Shown here: positions 1 to 8,941 of the stretch, one piece after another | Position numbering within the stretch: the first letter of the stretch is position 1 | Layout: each line of letters begins with the position of its first letter | Assembly: GCF_014191715.1 (NCBI RefSeq) | Contig: NZ_JACHWY010000003.1 | Span: 434,001-498,000, forward strand | Length of the DNA stretch: 64,000 nt | Source: Litorivivens lipolytica | Lineage (GTDB): Bacteria > Pseudomonadota > Gammaproteobacteria > Pseudomonadales > Spongiibacteraceae | Direction: 5' to 3' | Translations under genes and position numbers: made by a program | The notes under the pieces: model-generated | Databases searched by the model: none | Seen by the model: the letters and a program-made list of their open reading frames with translations, nothing else | Told to the model about the DNA's origin: nothing

Positions 1-1012
1 TGCGCTGCAAAGGCGCGAGGCCAGTCTGGCGCAGACGCCAGGCCAGTATCAATAAAACCAGCGTGGTGATAATGGCACCGATGCGATGGGAAAAGTGGAT
101 CGCCACGCGCGCGGCATTGTCCATCGTGCCGCCCAGGTAGTTCGGGCCGATATGCTGGGTGATATTAAAGCCTTCGGCGAAATCCATTTCCGGCAGCCAT
201 TCATTCTGACAGGTCGGCAGATCCGGGCAGGCCACGGCCGCATAGTTAGAGGTCGTCCAGCCACCCAATGCGACCTGAACAATGACGACCAGCAAGGCCA
301 CCATGGCAAAGGGCTTGAGTCGCTCAATCGCCGTCAAGCCTGCCGCGGAAACCGCCCAGCGTTGGTTGCGCAAGCGCAGGGCCAGCAGCCACAACAGGGC
401 AAATACCGTAAAGCCACCCAGCAGGTGTGCAGTAACGACCTGCGGCCACAACTTCAGGGTTACCGTCCACATGCCGAACAGGCCCTGCAGTATCAGAAAG
501 CCCGCAATAAAGGCCGGCAGTTTAACCGGCTGTGACGGCGAGGTTCCGGTCTTGATCGCCAGCCAGGCCAACCAGCCAAAATAGGCGGCCACCATTTTCC
601 AAAGATAGGGGTCGAGGCCGTCGCCATAAATAATGCGCGCCACAGTGCCACAGAACAGCACCGCGAGGAGGGCAACCGTGCCTTCCCAGGGCGTTCCTTC
701 AGGGCGATGTTTAAGGCTCAAACCGAAAATAATCAGGCCGAGCAGCCCCAGACTCGAGGCAAACAGGCGGTGCACTTGCTCAGGCCAGGTCTTGTCGGTT
801 TCAACCGGTGTCGCCTCAAATTCCGGATGGGCATTGGCGGCGGCAATTTCTTCCTGGCTGTCAGGCCACAGTACGTGGCCATAGCAGGTCGGCCAGTCCG
901 GGCAGCCAAGGCCCGCATCCACCAGACGGGTAAAGGCGCCGAGACCTACCACCACAACGGCAAGCGCGCAGGCCAGCAGGGTCAGGCGATAGCCCGGTTT
1001 TGTTTGATTCAT
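1..1012 (-). CDS. ctaA: Heme A synthase COX15/CtaA (3' end beyond window)
   Basis: Integral membrane enzyme that oxidises heme O to heme A for the aa3 oxidase encoded just to the right. The reading frame is open from an ATG at 1012 to the left edge without a stop, giving about 337 residues, so the C-terminus is missing. The sequence shows repeated hydrophobic segments and the family's paired motifs around the heme-ligand histidines: the N-terminal GAFTRLVDAGLGCPDWP, a later HRLFAS, a central TAHLLGG, and HFSHRIGA near the cut end. The paired-Cys loops CPDWPTC and CPDLPTC are typical. It lies 37 bp downstream of the SCO-like gene in the coxB-to-COX15 block. Confidence is high for the family; the true length cannot be seen. 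Confidence 0.93.
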   Translation of the reverse strand, partial: MNQTKPGYRLTLLACALAVVVVGLGAFTRLVDAGLGCPDWPTCYGHVLWPDSQEEIAAANAHPEFEATPVETDKTWPEQVHRLFASSLGLLGLIIFGLSLKHRPEGTPWEGTVALLAVLFCGTVARIIYGDGLDPYLWKMVAAYFGWLAWLAIKTGTSPSQPVKLPAFIAGFLILQGLFGMWTVTLKLWPQVVTAHLLGGFTVFALLWLLALRLRNQRWAVSAAGLTAIERLKPFAMVALLVVIVQVALGGWTTSNYAAVACPDLPTCQNEWLPEMDFAEGFNITQHIGPNYLGGTMDNAARVAIHFSHRIGAIITTLVLLILAWRLRQTGLAPLQR

Positions 1013-1049
1013 GCCCGTGTTCACAGAGTGCGTCTCCCCAACAAAGCCA

Positions 1050-1658
1050 TTAGCGAAGCAGGCGCTTCATATCCTTGATCACCAGTTTACCGGTACTGGT
1101 CAACGTATCCTGCTCCAGATCCGGCAGCTGATAAAACATCATGACCCAACCCTTGGGATCGACCACATAAAAGCCCGGGGCCTCGTCTGCCAAGGGTAGT
1201 TTGGAATTGCGATAGGCATCGCCGTCGATAAACGCCGAGGTCAGCTTTTCATGCTCATCAATCAGCAGCTTGTCGAGCCCCGCACTGAATTCAGTGGAGG
1301 TATTCAAGTACATCCGCGAAACGCGGCCCATCTTCTTACCCAGCGCGGTGTGGGTCTGACGGGTCAGGTAGAGCATCGCTTCGCAGGTGCTTTCGCAGTA
1401 GCCGTCGCCGACCACCACAAACTGCCATTGGGAATCCATCTGATTAAACTGCACCGCTTCACCGTTGCGGTGCACCGGCTGCAATTCGCTGATCGCAAGC
1501 GGCGGTTGAATCAGGGTACCGTTATTGACGGTGCCCAGCGCCAGCATGTCGCGGTTGGCCATTTGATAGACCAGCGTCGAGAGGGCGATAACCAGCAGCG
1601 GGATGCCGATAATCAGGGAAAACACCAACTTGGGTGAACTGTTGTCAGGATTGCTCAC
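1050..1658 (-). CDS. SCO-like thioredoxin-fold oxidase assembly protein
   Basis: Predicted 202-residue membrane-anchored protein between SURF1 and COX15, likely to help copper or thiol handling during cytochrome oxidase assembly. A longer ATG frame exists, but the GTG at 1658 is preferred: GAGGAG lies six bases upstream, and this leaves a 14-base overlap with SURF1. Visible features are one transmembrane segment at about residues 11-31, a WQFVVVGDG strand, and a CESTC motif (C88 and C92) that matches the CxxxC copper/thiol site of SCO proteins. A GFYVVDPKGWVMMFY strand follows near the C-terminus. The conserved SCO histidine is not evident, so it is a divergent relative. The position matches an uncharacterised gene in Pseudomonas cox clusters (recalled, not searched). 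Confidence 0.75.
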   Translation of the reverse strand: MSNPDNSSPKLVFSLIIGIPLLVIALSTLVYQMANRDMLALGTVNNGTLIQPPLAISELQPVHRNGEAVQFNQMDSQWQFVVVGDGYCESTCEAMLYLTRQTHTALGKKMGRVSRMYLNTSTEFSAGLDKLLIDEHEKLTSAFIDGDAYRNSKLPLADEAPGFYVVDPKGWVMMFYQLPDLEQDTLTSTGKLVIKDMKRLLR

Positions 1659-2376
1659 GCAGATCTCCTCGGGATCGATTCTGATGCCAAAGTCGCCAGC
1701 CAAACAGGGCAACGATAACGGCAGCCATGCCAAACCATTGAACGGCATAGCCTGTGTGTTTTTCCGGCGGCATATTAACCGCACTATAGGTCTGTTCAAA
1801 CATACCCGGCTGACCGCGCTCCAGTCGCAGTAACAGGTCGGGCAGAGCGGTACCCAATTCGCGCTCGGCGCGCTCGGTTGTCAGCCACTGCAGGCGCTTG
1901 GGCCAAGCGTCGGTAGACGCTTCCTCACCGAGCGTGAAGCCACTCGCGCTGCCACTGTCGATGATTCCGCTCAAGCTGAGTTCGCCGCCCGGTGTTTCAA
2001 TATCCGGCAATTCGCGGCGACCGCGATCGCCCGGCACCCAACCGCGATGTACCAGCACGGTCTCGCCGTTGTTCAGCAGAAAGGGGCTGATCACTTCAAA
2101 GCCATAGCGCCCCTGGTAAATGCGGTTTTCCAGCAGCCAATAGCGCTCGCTGTCGAACTGTCCACGCAGAGTGACCGCACGAAATTCCGGCAAGTCACCC
2201 TCAACACTGTCAATTGCCAGCGGCGGCAAGGCCTGCTGCTGCTCTTGCCGGGCGAGCACTTCGCGCTTGTCGGCGGCACGCTCCAATTGCCAGAAGCCGA
2301 GCGTCAGCAAGACCGGCAACACCGCAGCGACCAGCAGGGCCAGCGGCCAATTGCTTTGCCAGAGACTGCGACTCAT
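1645..2376 (-). CDS. SURF1 family cytochrome oxidase assembly factor
   Basis: 243-residue SURF1/Shy1 homologue needed for heme a insertion into cytochrome oxidase subunit I. It has the family topology: an N-terminal transmembrane helix (about residues 10-27) containing the LTLGFWQLERAADKR signature, a soluble loop with the VLVHRGWVPGDRGRRELP motif, and a C-terminal helix (about 211-231, AVQWFGMAAVIVALFGWRLW). Length is normal. The end overlaps the SCO-like gene, and together with COX15 it forms a compact minus-strand assembly operon, divergent from the small DUF2909 gene at 2440. Confidence 0.92.
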   Translation of the reverse strand: MSRSLWQSNWPLALLVAAVLPVLLTLGFWQLERAADKREVLARQEQQQALPPLAIDSVEGDLPEFRAVTLRGQFDSERYWLLENRIYQGRYGFEVISPFLLNNGETVLVHRGWVPGDRGRRELPDIETPGGELSLSGIIDSGSASGFTLGEEASTDAWPKRLQWLTTERAERELGTALPDLLLRLERGQPGMFEQTYSAVNMPPEKHTGYAVQWFGMAAVIVALFGWRLWHQNRSRGDLREQS

Positions 2377-2439
2377 CGGCTCACCCCCGTCATGGGCGAT
2401 TGTGTATACTGCCCGCTTTTAACCGGGGGTATTATCGCC

Positions 2440-2679
2440 ATGGGGCTCAAAATTGCCATTGCCATCCTGTTTATCGGCGTCGTCATCAGTCTGTTTTCGG
2501 GGTTAACCTTTCTGGTGCAAGATCAGGGCGACGGCAAAAAACGCCAATGGTACGCCCTGGGTATTCGCGTGCTGCTCGCTGGCAGCATGCTGGGCTTGAT
2601 TGCCTATGGCATTCAGAGCGGTCAACTGGAGTTTGGCGCGCCTTGGGATCAGCATAAGTTGGTGCCGGTGGAGGAGTAA
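2440..2679 (+). CDS. DUF2909 twin-transmembrane protein
   Basis: Small 79-residue inner-membrane protein with two hydrophobic helices (about residues 3-25 and 40-58) joined by a charged loop (QDQGDGKKRQ). The ATG at 2440 is preceded by a GGGGG tract. Proteins of this family are found consistently between coxC and SURF1 in gammaproteobacteria, so a role in cytochrome oxidase assembly is likely but unproven. It is transcribed opposite to its neighbours. A TATACT hexamer at 2405-2410 could be its -10 element, but no good -35 is visible. Confidence 0.85.
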   Translation: MGLKIAIAILFIGVVISLFSGLTFLVQDQGDGKKRQWYALGIRVLLAGSMLGLIAYGIQSGQLEFGAPWDQHKLVPVEE

Positions 2680-2704
2680 TTCTACCGTGCCACATAAAAC
2701 ACAC

Positions 2705-2818
2705 CGTCATTGCGAGCAACGCGAAGCAATCTCCTGAATTCGGCACCTTACCCACCAGATCGCCGCGTCGCTGCGCTCCTTAGCATGCCCCACGAAGTGC
2801 TTTGGGTACGCGATGACG
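2705..2818. repeat. Dispersed imperfect-palindrome repeat (REP/MITE-like)
   Basis: A cgtcattgcgag...gcgaagcaatct block at 2705-2732 is mirrored by agatcgccgcgtcgctgcgctcct at 2758-2781 and a closing cgatgacg at 2811-2818. The ends therefore form an imperfect inverted repeat of the well-known class of intergenic repeats that start CGTCATTGCGAG and contain GCGAAGCAATCT. It lies in non-coding DNA between convergent DUF2909 and coxC. No transposase is visible; it is probably a non-autonomous dispersed element. Confidence 0.65.
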
Positions 2819-2875
2819 GGGTTTGTTGACTGCAGCTAAGCCCGAACAACCCTTCTCCACACAAACCTTCCCCAT

Positions 2876-2910
2876 ATAAACAAAGGCCCAAACACTCGCG
2901 CGTCTGGGCC
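2876..2910 (-). terminator. Rho-independent terminator after coxC
   Basis: On the minus strand GGCCCA and TGGGCC arms (2905-2910 and 2885-2890) flank a 14-base loop and are followed by TTTGTTT, ending the coxBA-ctaG-coxC transcript about 30-60 bp after the coxC stop. Confidence 0.6.
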
Positions 2911-2938
2911 CTGTCGAAACTACCTGTAATACGGCGGT

Positions 2939-3913
2939 TTAGAAGATGTAAACCACCAGCATCAGGAAGATCCACACTACATCTACGAAGTGCCAGTACC
3001 AGCTGGATGCGGCGAAGCCGAAGTGATCATCCTTGGTAAAGTGGCCCTTCATCACGCTGCGCAGCAGCTGAATCAGCAGCATGATCATACCCATTGCCAC
3101 GTGGAAGCCGTGGAAACCAGTCAGCATGAAGAAGGTCGTGCCGTAAACACCGGTTTCCAGTGTCAGGCCGTAGTGAGCGTAGGCTTCGTAGTATTCGAGA
3201 ATCTGCAAACCAACGAAGACAACACCCAGCAACACAGTCACAGTCAGCCACTGGTGGAACTTTTTGCGGTCGTCGTGCAGCAGGGCGTGGTGAGCCCAGT
3301 GAACAGTCACAGATGAAGTCAGCAGGATGACAGTGTTGTAGAAGGGCAGCCACTTGAACAGTTCACCGAAACCGGGGAAAGCCATGCTGCGCTCGGGACC
3401 CGAGAACACACCGTTGTTCGCCATCACCTGATTAGCCACACCACCGATCGCATCCTGAGGCGTTTGCATCAGCGGCCAGCTGTAGGAGAAATCACCCCAC
3501 AACAGGTAGTTGGAGCGTCCGGCATCACCTTCACCGGCCAGCCACGGAGCCGCAAACCAGCGGATGTAGAACAGGGCCAGGAAGAAGGCGAAGAAGAACA
3601 TCACCTCGGAAAAGATAAACCACTGCATGCCGATCACGTAGGAACGCTTCAGCTGAGCGCTGTTCTTGCCCGCCAGGTGTTCGGTAATAGCGGTTTTGAA
3701 CCACACAAACAGGGTTGCTGCGAAGAAGGCCAGACCTACCCAGAAAATAAACCAGGAGTTGGTTGACTCATTCGGGTCGCCAAAAGTGCCGTCGTTGATG
3801 CCGCTGGCAGCACCGAAGATCGTCAGCACCAGGCCAATAGTCGCACACACAGCGAGTTTGCTGCTCTCGGGCACGTAATACACTTCGTGCCCCGTGTTGC
3901 CTTGACTTGCCAT
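2939..3913 (-). CDS. coxC: Cytochrome c oxidase subunit III (aa3 type)
   Basis: 324-residue polytopic subunit III of the aa3 oxidase. It is a long form with the usual helices and conserved stretches: SEVMFFFAFFLALFYIRW, a mid-protein HWAHHALL, the LTGFHGFHVAMGMIML segment, and a C-terminal WYWHFVDVVWIFLMLVVYIF, typical of subunit III ends. It is the last gene of coxB-coxA-ctaG-coxC, 37 bp after ctaG, and is followed by a hairpin terminator. It supports proton pumping and stability of the core. Confidence 0.95.
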   Translation of the reverse strand: MASQGNTGHEVYYVPESSKLAVCATIGLVLTIFGAASGINDGTFGDPNESTNSWFIFWVGLAFFAATLFVWFKTAITEHLAGKNSAQLKRSYVIGMQWFIFSEVMFFFAFFLALFYIRWFAAPWLAGEGDAGRSNYLLWGDFSYSWPLMQTPQDAIGGVANQVMANNGVFSGPERSMAFPGFGELFKWLPFYNTVILLTSSVTVHWAHHALLHDDRKKFHQWLTVTVLLGVVFVGLQILEYYEAYAHYGLTLETGVYGTTFFMLTGFHGFHVAMGMIMLLIQLLRSVMKGHFTKDDHFGFAASSWYWHFVDVVWIFLMLVVYIF

Positions 3914-3950
3914 TTTGTTTCTCCGTTGTTCTCGTGTGAGAAAACTCGTT

Positions 3951-4517
3951 TTAACGCGCGGCGACAGAATCGCTCTGCGGCTGCGCCATTTCTGTTACAT
4001 CAAAAATCGTATAGGACAGGGTGATGGTGTGTATGTCCTTCGGCAGATCCGGGTCGACAATAAACTGCAACCCCAGATCCGCTTCACCGCCGGCAACCAG
4101 AGGCTGACGGTTAAAGCAGAAACATTCCGTTTTGTGAAAATACTCCGCTGCCCGCGAGGGCACAACACTGGGAATGGCCTGAGCGACCATATCCCGGGGT
4201 TGGGTATTGCGTGCAAAGTAGGTGATGTTGGTTGCTTCACCCGGATGCACAGTCACCACGTTGGTGTTGGGCTTGAACTCCCACGGCATCTGCTCGTTGA
4301 AGTTGGCCACAAACTGTATTTTCACAGTGCGGCTGGTATCGACAACGGTTTCCGTTACCTCATACCGGCCGCCGGTCTTGCCGTTAATGCCCAGTACATC
4401 GCACAACACGTTGTACAGGGGCACCATCACCACAAAGACAAAGGCGAACATCGCCACACACACCGCCATCAACTTGGCGGTGGTGTAGAAAATACCCTTG
4501 TCAGTGCGTTCAGCCAT
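3951..4517 (-). CDS. ctaG: Cytochrome c oxidase assembly protein CtaG/Cox11
   Basis: 188-residue copper chaperone that delivers copper to the CuB site of subunit I. One N-terminal transmembrane helix (about residues 13-36) precedes a periplasmic immunoglobulin-like domain. The family motif ECFCFNRQPL with the paired CxC copper-binding cysteines is present, as are YNVLCDVLGINGKTGG after the helix and LSYTIFDV near the end. The start overlaps the coxA stop by eight bases, so the two are translationally coupled. Confidence 0.95.
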   Translation of the reverse strand: MAERTDKGIFYTTAKLMAVCVAMFAFVFVVMVPLYNVLCDVLGINGKTGGRYEVTETVVDTSRTVKIQFVANFNEQMPWEFKPNTNVVTVHPGEATNITYFARNTQPRDMVAQAIPSVVPSRAAEYFHKTECFCFNRQPLVAGGEADLGLQFIVDPDLPKDIHTITLSYTIFDVTEMAQPQSDSVAAR

Positions 4518-6084
4518 GGGCCTCGCTCTCTTTCACTTCCGGCGGAGTGGTGAAAGTGTGGTAAGGCGCAGGCGTCGGTACAGTCCATTCCAGACCGTGG
4601 GCTCCGTCCCAAACCTTCGGATCGTCGATCTTCTCACCGTGGGTGATGGTGCGCACCACGTTGAACAGGAAGAGCAACTGGCTGGCGCCGTAAATGAAGG
4701 CACCAATTGACGACATCATGTTGAAGTCGGCAAACATCAGGTTGTAGTCAGGAATACGACGCGGCATACCGGCCAGACCCACAAAGTGCTGCGGGAAGAA
4801 GGTCAGGTTGAAGCCAACGAAAGATACCCAGAAATGGGTTTTACCCATGGTCTCGTTGTACATCTTGCCAGTCCACTTCGGCAACCAGTAGTAAACCGCC
4901 GCAGACATGGAGAAGATCGCACCCGCCACCATGGTGTAGTGGAAGTGAGCAACAACGAAGTAAGTGTCGTGGTACTGGAAGTCAGCCGGAGCAATCGCCA
5001 GCATCAGACCAGAGAAACCACCCACGGTGAACAGGAACACAAACGCGATCGAGAACAGCATCGGCGTTTCAAAGGTCAGAGAGCCTTTGAACATGGTGGT
5101 GATCCAGTTAAACACCTTGGCAGCAGTCGGTACCGCAATCAGCATGGTGGCGTACATGAAGAACAGTTCGCCAGCGATCGGCATACCTACCGTGTACATG
5201 TGGTGAGCCCACACGATGAACGACAGGAAAGCGATAGACGCAGTTGCGTAAACCATGGAGTCGTAACCGAACAGCGGCTTGCGCGAGAAGGTCGGGATGA
5301 TCTGAGAAACCACACCAAAACCGGGCAGGATGATGATGTAAACCTCGGGGTGACCGAAGAACCAGAACACGTGCTGGAACAGAACCGGGTCACCGCCACC
5401 AGCAGCTGAGAAGAAGCTGGTGCCGAAGTGGATATCCATCAGCATCATGGTCACTGCACCCGCCAGTACCGGCATAACCGCAACCAGCAGGAAGGCGGTG
5501 ATCAGCCAGGTCCATACGAACAGGGGCATTTTCATGTAGGTCATGCCCGGCGCACGCATGTTGACGATGGTGGCGATGATGTTGATCGCACCCATGATGG
5601 ACGACAGACCCATGATGTGGACGCCGAAGATGAAGTACGTCACCGAAGGCGGAGCATAGGTCGTCGACAGCGGCGCGTAGAAGGTCCAACCGAAGTTGGG
5701 GCCGCCGCCTTCCATAAACAGGGTAGAAGCCAGCAGCGCGAAGGCCGGAGGCAGAATCCAGAACGACCAGTTGTTCATCCGCGGCAGTGCCATATCGGGG
5801 GCACCGATCATCAGCGGAATCATCCAGTTCGCCAGACCAACAAAGGCCGGCATGATGGCACCGAATACCATCACCAGACCGTGCATGGTGGTCATCTGGT
5901 TAAAAAATTCAGGCTCTACAATCTGCAGGCCCGGCTGGAACAGCTCGGCGCGGATGATCATGGCGAACGAACCGCCAAGCAGGAACATCGCGAAGCTGAA
6001 CCACAGGTACATCGAGCCGATGTCCTTGTGGTTGGTGGTAAACAACCACCGACTTAAACCTTTAGCAGGTCCGTGGGCACCCAT
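4510..6084 (-). CDS. coxA: Cytochrome c oxidase subunit I (aa3 type)
   Basis: 524-residue catalytic subunit that reduces O2 at the heme a3-CuB centre and pumps protons. Diagnostic residues are visible: TTMHGLVMVF with a heme a ligand His, WFFGHPEVYIIILPGFG with the CuB His, D-channel Glu and cross-linked Tyr, WAHHMYTVG with the two further CuB histidines, and HDTYFVVAHFHYTM with the heme a3 and a ligands. The GHPEVY glutamate makes it an A-type oxidase. Length is normal for bacterial CoxA. It sits 11 bp after coxB and overlaps ctaG. Confidence 0.97.
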   Translation of the reverse strand: MGAHGPAKGLSRWLFTTNHKDIGSMYLWFSFAMFLLGGSFAMIIRAELFQPGLQIVEPEFFNQMTTMHGLVMVFGAIMPAFVGLANWMIPLMIGAPDMALPRMNNWSFWILPPAFALLASTLFMEGGGPNFGWTFYAPLSTTYAPPSVTYFIFGVHIMGLSSIMGAINIIATIVNMRAPGMTYMKMPLFVWTWLITAFLLVAVMPVLAGAVTMMLMDIHFGTSFFSAAGGGDPVLFQHVFWFFGHPEVYIIILPGFGVVSQIIPTFSRKPLFGYDSMVYATASIAFLSFIVWAHHMYTVGMPIAGELFFMYATMLIAVPTAAKVFNWITTMFKGSLTFETPMLFSIAFVFLFTVGGFSGLMLAIAPADFQYHDTYFVVAHFHYTMVAGAIFSMSAAVYYWLPKWTGKMYNETMGKTHFWVSFVGFNLTFFPQHFVGLAGMPRRIPDYNLMFADFNMMSSIGAFIYGASQLLFLFNVVRTITHGEKIDDPKVWDGAHGLEWTVPTPAPYHTFTTPPEVKESEAHG

Positions 6085-6095
6085 GGTGATTCCTC

Positions 6096-7253
6096 CTACT
6101 GACCTTTCTTGAAGTTGTAAATATCAATCGGCTGGACCTTGTCACCCATGTTGTTGCCAAAGGCATTACGGGAGTAGGTCACAACGGCCGCCAGTTCGAC
6201 GTCGTTCAGCTGGCCACCAAAGGCCTGCATCGCGCTGCCGGGGACACCATTGATCATGAGGCCGATATGCTCGGAAACACCGCCAGTGGCGATCGGGCTG
6301 CCTGCGATAGGCTTACCAACACCGCCTTCACCGTTGGCGCCATGACAGGCCACACAGGAACGGGTGTATACGGCCTTGCCGCGCTGCATCAGCTCATCCA
6401 TGGAGAAAGTCTGAGCCATCAGCTGCTTGATCTCGGCGGCTTCGGCTTGCTTGCCTGCCAGCCACTGATCGTATTCGGCCTGCTCAACAACGTTAACCAC
6501 GATGGGCATGTAGCCGTGGTCGCGACCACAGAGCTCAGCACACTGCCCGCGGTAAACGCCGGTTTCCTCGGCACGGGTCCAGGACTCGTTGATAAAGCCG
6601 GGAATCGCGTCTTTCTTCACCGCCAGGGCCGGAACCCACCAGGCGTGCAGAACGTCGTTCGCGGTAATCAGGAAACGAATCTTCTTGTCGACCGGGATAA
6701 CCATCGGCTCATCAACTTCCAGCAGGTAGTTGGAACCTTTCTCAGCGGTGTTGTAGATCTCGCTTTTATCGGTCAGCAGGTTGGAGAAGAAGGAGATATT
6801 GTCACCCTCGGGGATGATGTACTCGTACTTCCACTTCCACTGATAGCCGGTCACCAGAATGTCGATATCGGCGTCATCGGTATCGTAGATTTCGATCAAA
6901 GTCGTGGTAGCCGGCCAGGCCATCACAACCAGAATCAGGAAGGGAACAATCGTCCAGGCAACTTCCAGGGTGGTGTTCTCGTGGAAGTTCGATGCCTTGG
7001 CGCCCTGCGATTTACGGAAGGCAAAGACGGAATAAAAGAGGAAGCCGAAGACCACGACACCTACGATTACACATATCCAGAATACGAGCATGTGCAGGTC
7101 ATAGATTTTCTGGCCAACTTCGGTCACGCTGGTCGTCATGTTGGTTTCCCAGCGCTGGCCGTTAGAGGCCCAGGCACCGGAGCTGAACAGGGTCAGCGCC
7201 AACAGCACAGGACTAAGCGCCAGCTGAGACAGCCGTTTCGCTTGTGAATACAT
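6096..7253 (-). CDS. coxB: Cytochrome c oxidase subunit II with C-terminal cytochrome c domain
   Basis: 385-residue fusion of subunit II and a cytochrome c domain (caa3-like). A signal-like segment (about 12-30) is followed by two helices (about 54-77 and 100-122) and the cupredoxin domain. The CuA ligands are readable as H203, C238, E240, C242, H246 and M249 (QCAELCGRDHGYM). A single haem-c motif CVACH is at 300-304, with a likely axial Met in the GVPGSAMQAFGG loop. The QWKWKYEY aromatic patch for cytochrome c electron entry is present. First gene of the cox operon. Confidence 0.96.
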   Translation of the reverse strand: MYSQAKRLSQLALSPVLLALTLFSSGAWASNGQRWETNMTTSVTEVGQKIYDLHMLVFWICVIVGVVVFGFLFYSVFAFRKSQGAKASNFHENTTLEVAWTIVPFLILVVMAWPATTTLIEIYDTDDADIDILVTGYQWKWKYEYIIPEGDNISFFSNLLTDKSEIYNTAEKGSNYLLEVDEPMVIPVDKKIRFLITANDVLHAWWVPALAVKKDAIPGFINESWTRAEETGVYRGQCAELCGRDHGYMPIVVNVVEQAEYDQWLAGKQAEAAEIKQLMAQTFSMDELMQRGKAVYTRSCVACHGANGEGGVGKPIAGSPIATGGVSEHIGLMINGVPGSAMQAFGGQLNDVELAAVVTYSRNAFGNNMGDKVQPIDIYNFKKGQ

Positions 7254-7591
7254 TCTCCCGTGTCTCCATGTACAAAGGGTTTAATTTTCCCCATCGCGAG
7301 CGATAGACGGTGCACAATTTCATGGCAAAAAGCGGCCCTGGAGCCTGAGCAATCTCTTTTGGATTGTTGAAACGAAAGTACAAAAAGCCCTGTCGCCTGT
7401 ACGAATACGAGCGTCAGTGAGAGTGTCTTCCCCTGCCATGGAACGGTCTGCGCACCGCCCAAAGTTCACTTTGGGTGCGGCAAAACGACGCAATTATAAA
7501 CCCTTCTTCCAAGGCAGCGCCACTCCGGGCGCGCTAAAATGCACCACTCCCGCCTTGCCCGGGGCGGCAACTACTATTGAATGAGGTTCCA
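7254..7591. other. Divergent intergenic region coxB / MATE gene, with hairpin
   Basis: About 340 bp without a gene between the divergent coxB and MATE genes, so both promoters should lie here. A perfect 7-bp hairpin CCCAAAG-ttca-CTTTGGG (7458-7475), with further pairing of the flanking CGCACC/GTGCGG, is the only clear structure. No convincing -35/-10 pair was found. Confidence 0.4.
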
Positions 7592-8896
7592 TTGAGCCTG
7601 CACCACAAAATATGGCGGATCGCCGGCCCCCTGATTCTGTCCAACCTGTCCGTGCCTCTGCTCGGGCTGGTGGATACCGCCATTTTGGGCCATCTCGACA
7701 GCCCGACCTATCTGGCGGCCGTGGCTGTGGGCAGCAGTATTCTCGCCTTCTTTTACTGGGGCTTTGGTTTTCTGCGGATGGGCACCACCGGCGCGTCGGC
7801 CCAGGCCTGGGGCGCAGAGGACGAAGACCAACAGGCGCAGGTTCTGCTGCAGTCCACCGCGCTGGCACTGGGGCTTGGCCTGAGTGTGATGCTGATTGGC
7901 CCCTGGCTGGCACCCCTGGCGGTTTCGGCCATGCAAACCCCTGACAGCGCCCGGGAATTTGCCGCCAGCTACCTCGATATTCGCTTGCTCAGCGCTCCCG
8001 CTGTCTTGCTCACCTACGTGGCGGTGGGCTGGCTGATTGGCCAGCAGCGGGCGCGATGGGCACTAGTGGTGATGGTGGCGACCAACGCCCTCAATATTGT
8101 GCTCGACTACCTGCTGATACTCGGCGCCGGCCTGAACAGTGACGGCGCCGCCTGGGCCAGCGTGATCAGCGAATACAGCGGCCTTGGCATTGCCCTGTGG
8201 GCGGTGGGCCCCGCCCTGAGGGGCATTGCCCGCCAGCGCCTAGCCGGCATGTTAGTAAGCGCAAACTATAGAGCCATACTCCAGACAAACAGCGCTTTGT
8301 TTATTCGAACCGCTGCCCTGCTGTTTGCCTTTGCCTTCTTTACCGCCCAGAGCGCGACCTATGGCACGACGGTATTGGCCGCCAACACCATTCTGCTCAA
8401 CCTGCTGCTGTTCACCTCTCACGGCCTCGATGGCTTTGCCCATGCGGCCGAAGCACTGGTGGGGGAGAGCGCCGGGCGCAAGCATCAGCAGGAATTCACC
8501 GCTGTGTGCCGGGCCTGCGGCCAGTGGAGTCTGGCAATGGGTGTACTGCTGTCGATCGGCCTGCTGCTGGGCCAAGACCCGATAATCAACCTGATGACCG
8601 ACCTGCCCGCGGTCGCCACCAGTGCCCACGAACATTTTTTCTGGCTGGCGGCGCTGCCGCTGATTTCCGTCGCCAGCTACCTGCTGGACGGCATCTTTAT
8701 CGGCACCCTGCAAACCCGCTGGATGCAGCACACCATGCTGTTGTGTGTCGCAGCCGTCTACCTGCCGGCCTGGCATCTTGGGCAGGGTCTAGGCAGCCAT
8801 GGCCTGTGGCTGGCCTTCCTATTATTCAATCTCGCCCGAGGTTTGTCGCTGGGCCTGGTCTTTGCCAGGCTGCAGCATCGCCGAGACTGGTGGTAG
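7592..8896 (+). CDS. MATE family efflux transporter (DinF-like)
   Basis: 434-residue multidrug/toxic-compound extrusion transporter with about 12 hydrophobic segments. The N-terminus IWRIAGPLILSNLSVPLLGL and the VDTAILGHL motif are characteristic of the MATE/DinF branch; the second half contains a matching repeat with HGLDGFAHAAEALVGE. The TTG at 7592 is chosen because GAGG lies five bases upstream. A second TTG at 7577 would add five residues but has no ribosome-binding site. It is probably an H+- or Na+-driven exporter; the substrate cannot be inferred. Confidence 0.88.
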   Translation: MSLHHKIWRIAGPLILSNLSVPLLGLVDTAILGHLDSPTYLAAVAVGSSILAFFYWGFGFLRMGTTGASAQAWGAEDEDQQAQVLLQSTALALGLGLSVMLIGPWLAPLAVSAMQTPDSAREFAASYLDIRLLSAPAVLLTYVAVGWLIGQQRARWALVVMVATNALNIVLDYLLILGAGLNSDGAAWASVISEYSGLGIALWAVGPALRGIARQRLAGMLVSANYRAILQTNSALFIRTAALLFAFAFFTAQSATYGTTVLAANTILLNLLLFTSHGLDGFAHAAEALVGESAGRKHQQEFTAVCRACGQWSLAMGVLLSIGLLLGQDPIINLMTDLPAVATSAHEHFFWLAALPLISVASYLLDGIFIGTLQTRWMQHTMLLCVAAVYLPAWHLGQGLGSHGLWLAFLLFNLARGLSLGLVFARLQHRRDWW

Positions 8897-8941
8897 TAGT
8901 ATCCCTGATGCCCGGGAAAGCCCGGATCCGCTAGAGTTCAG

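Noticed and set aside
86-1078. Several plus-strand open frames over the COX15 gene
   Set aside because: They are antisense shadows of the conserved heme A synthase frame, with no ribosome-binding sites and low-complexity Gln/Arg-rich translations.
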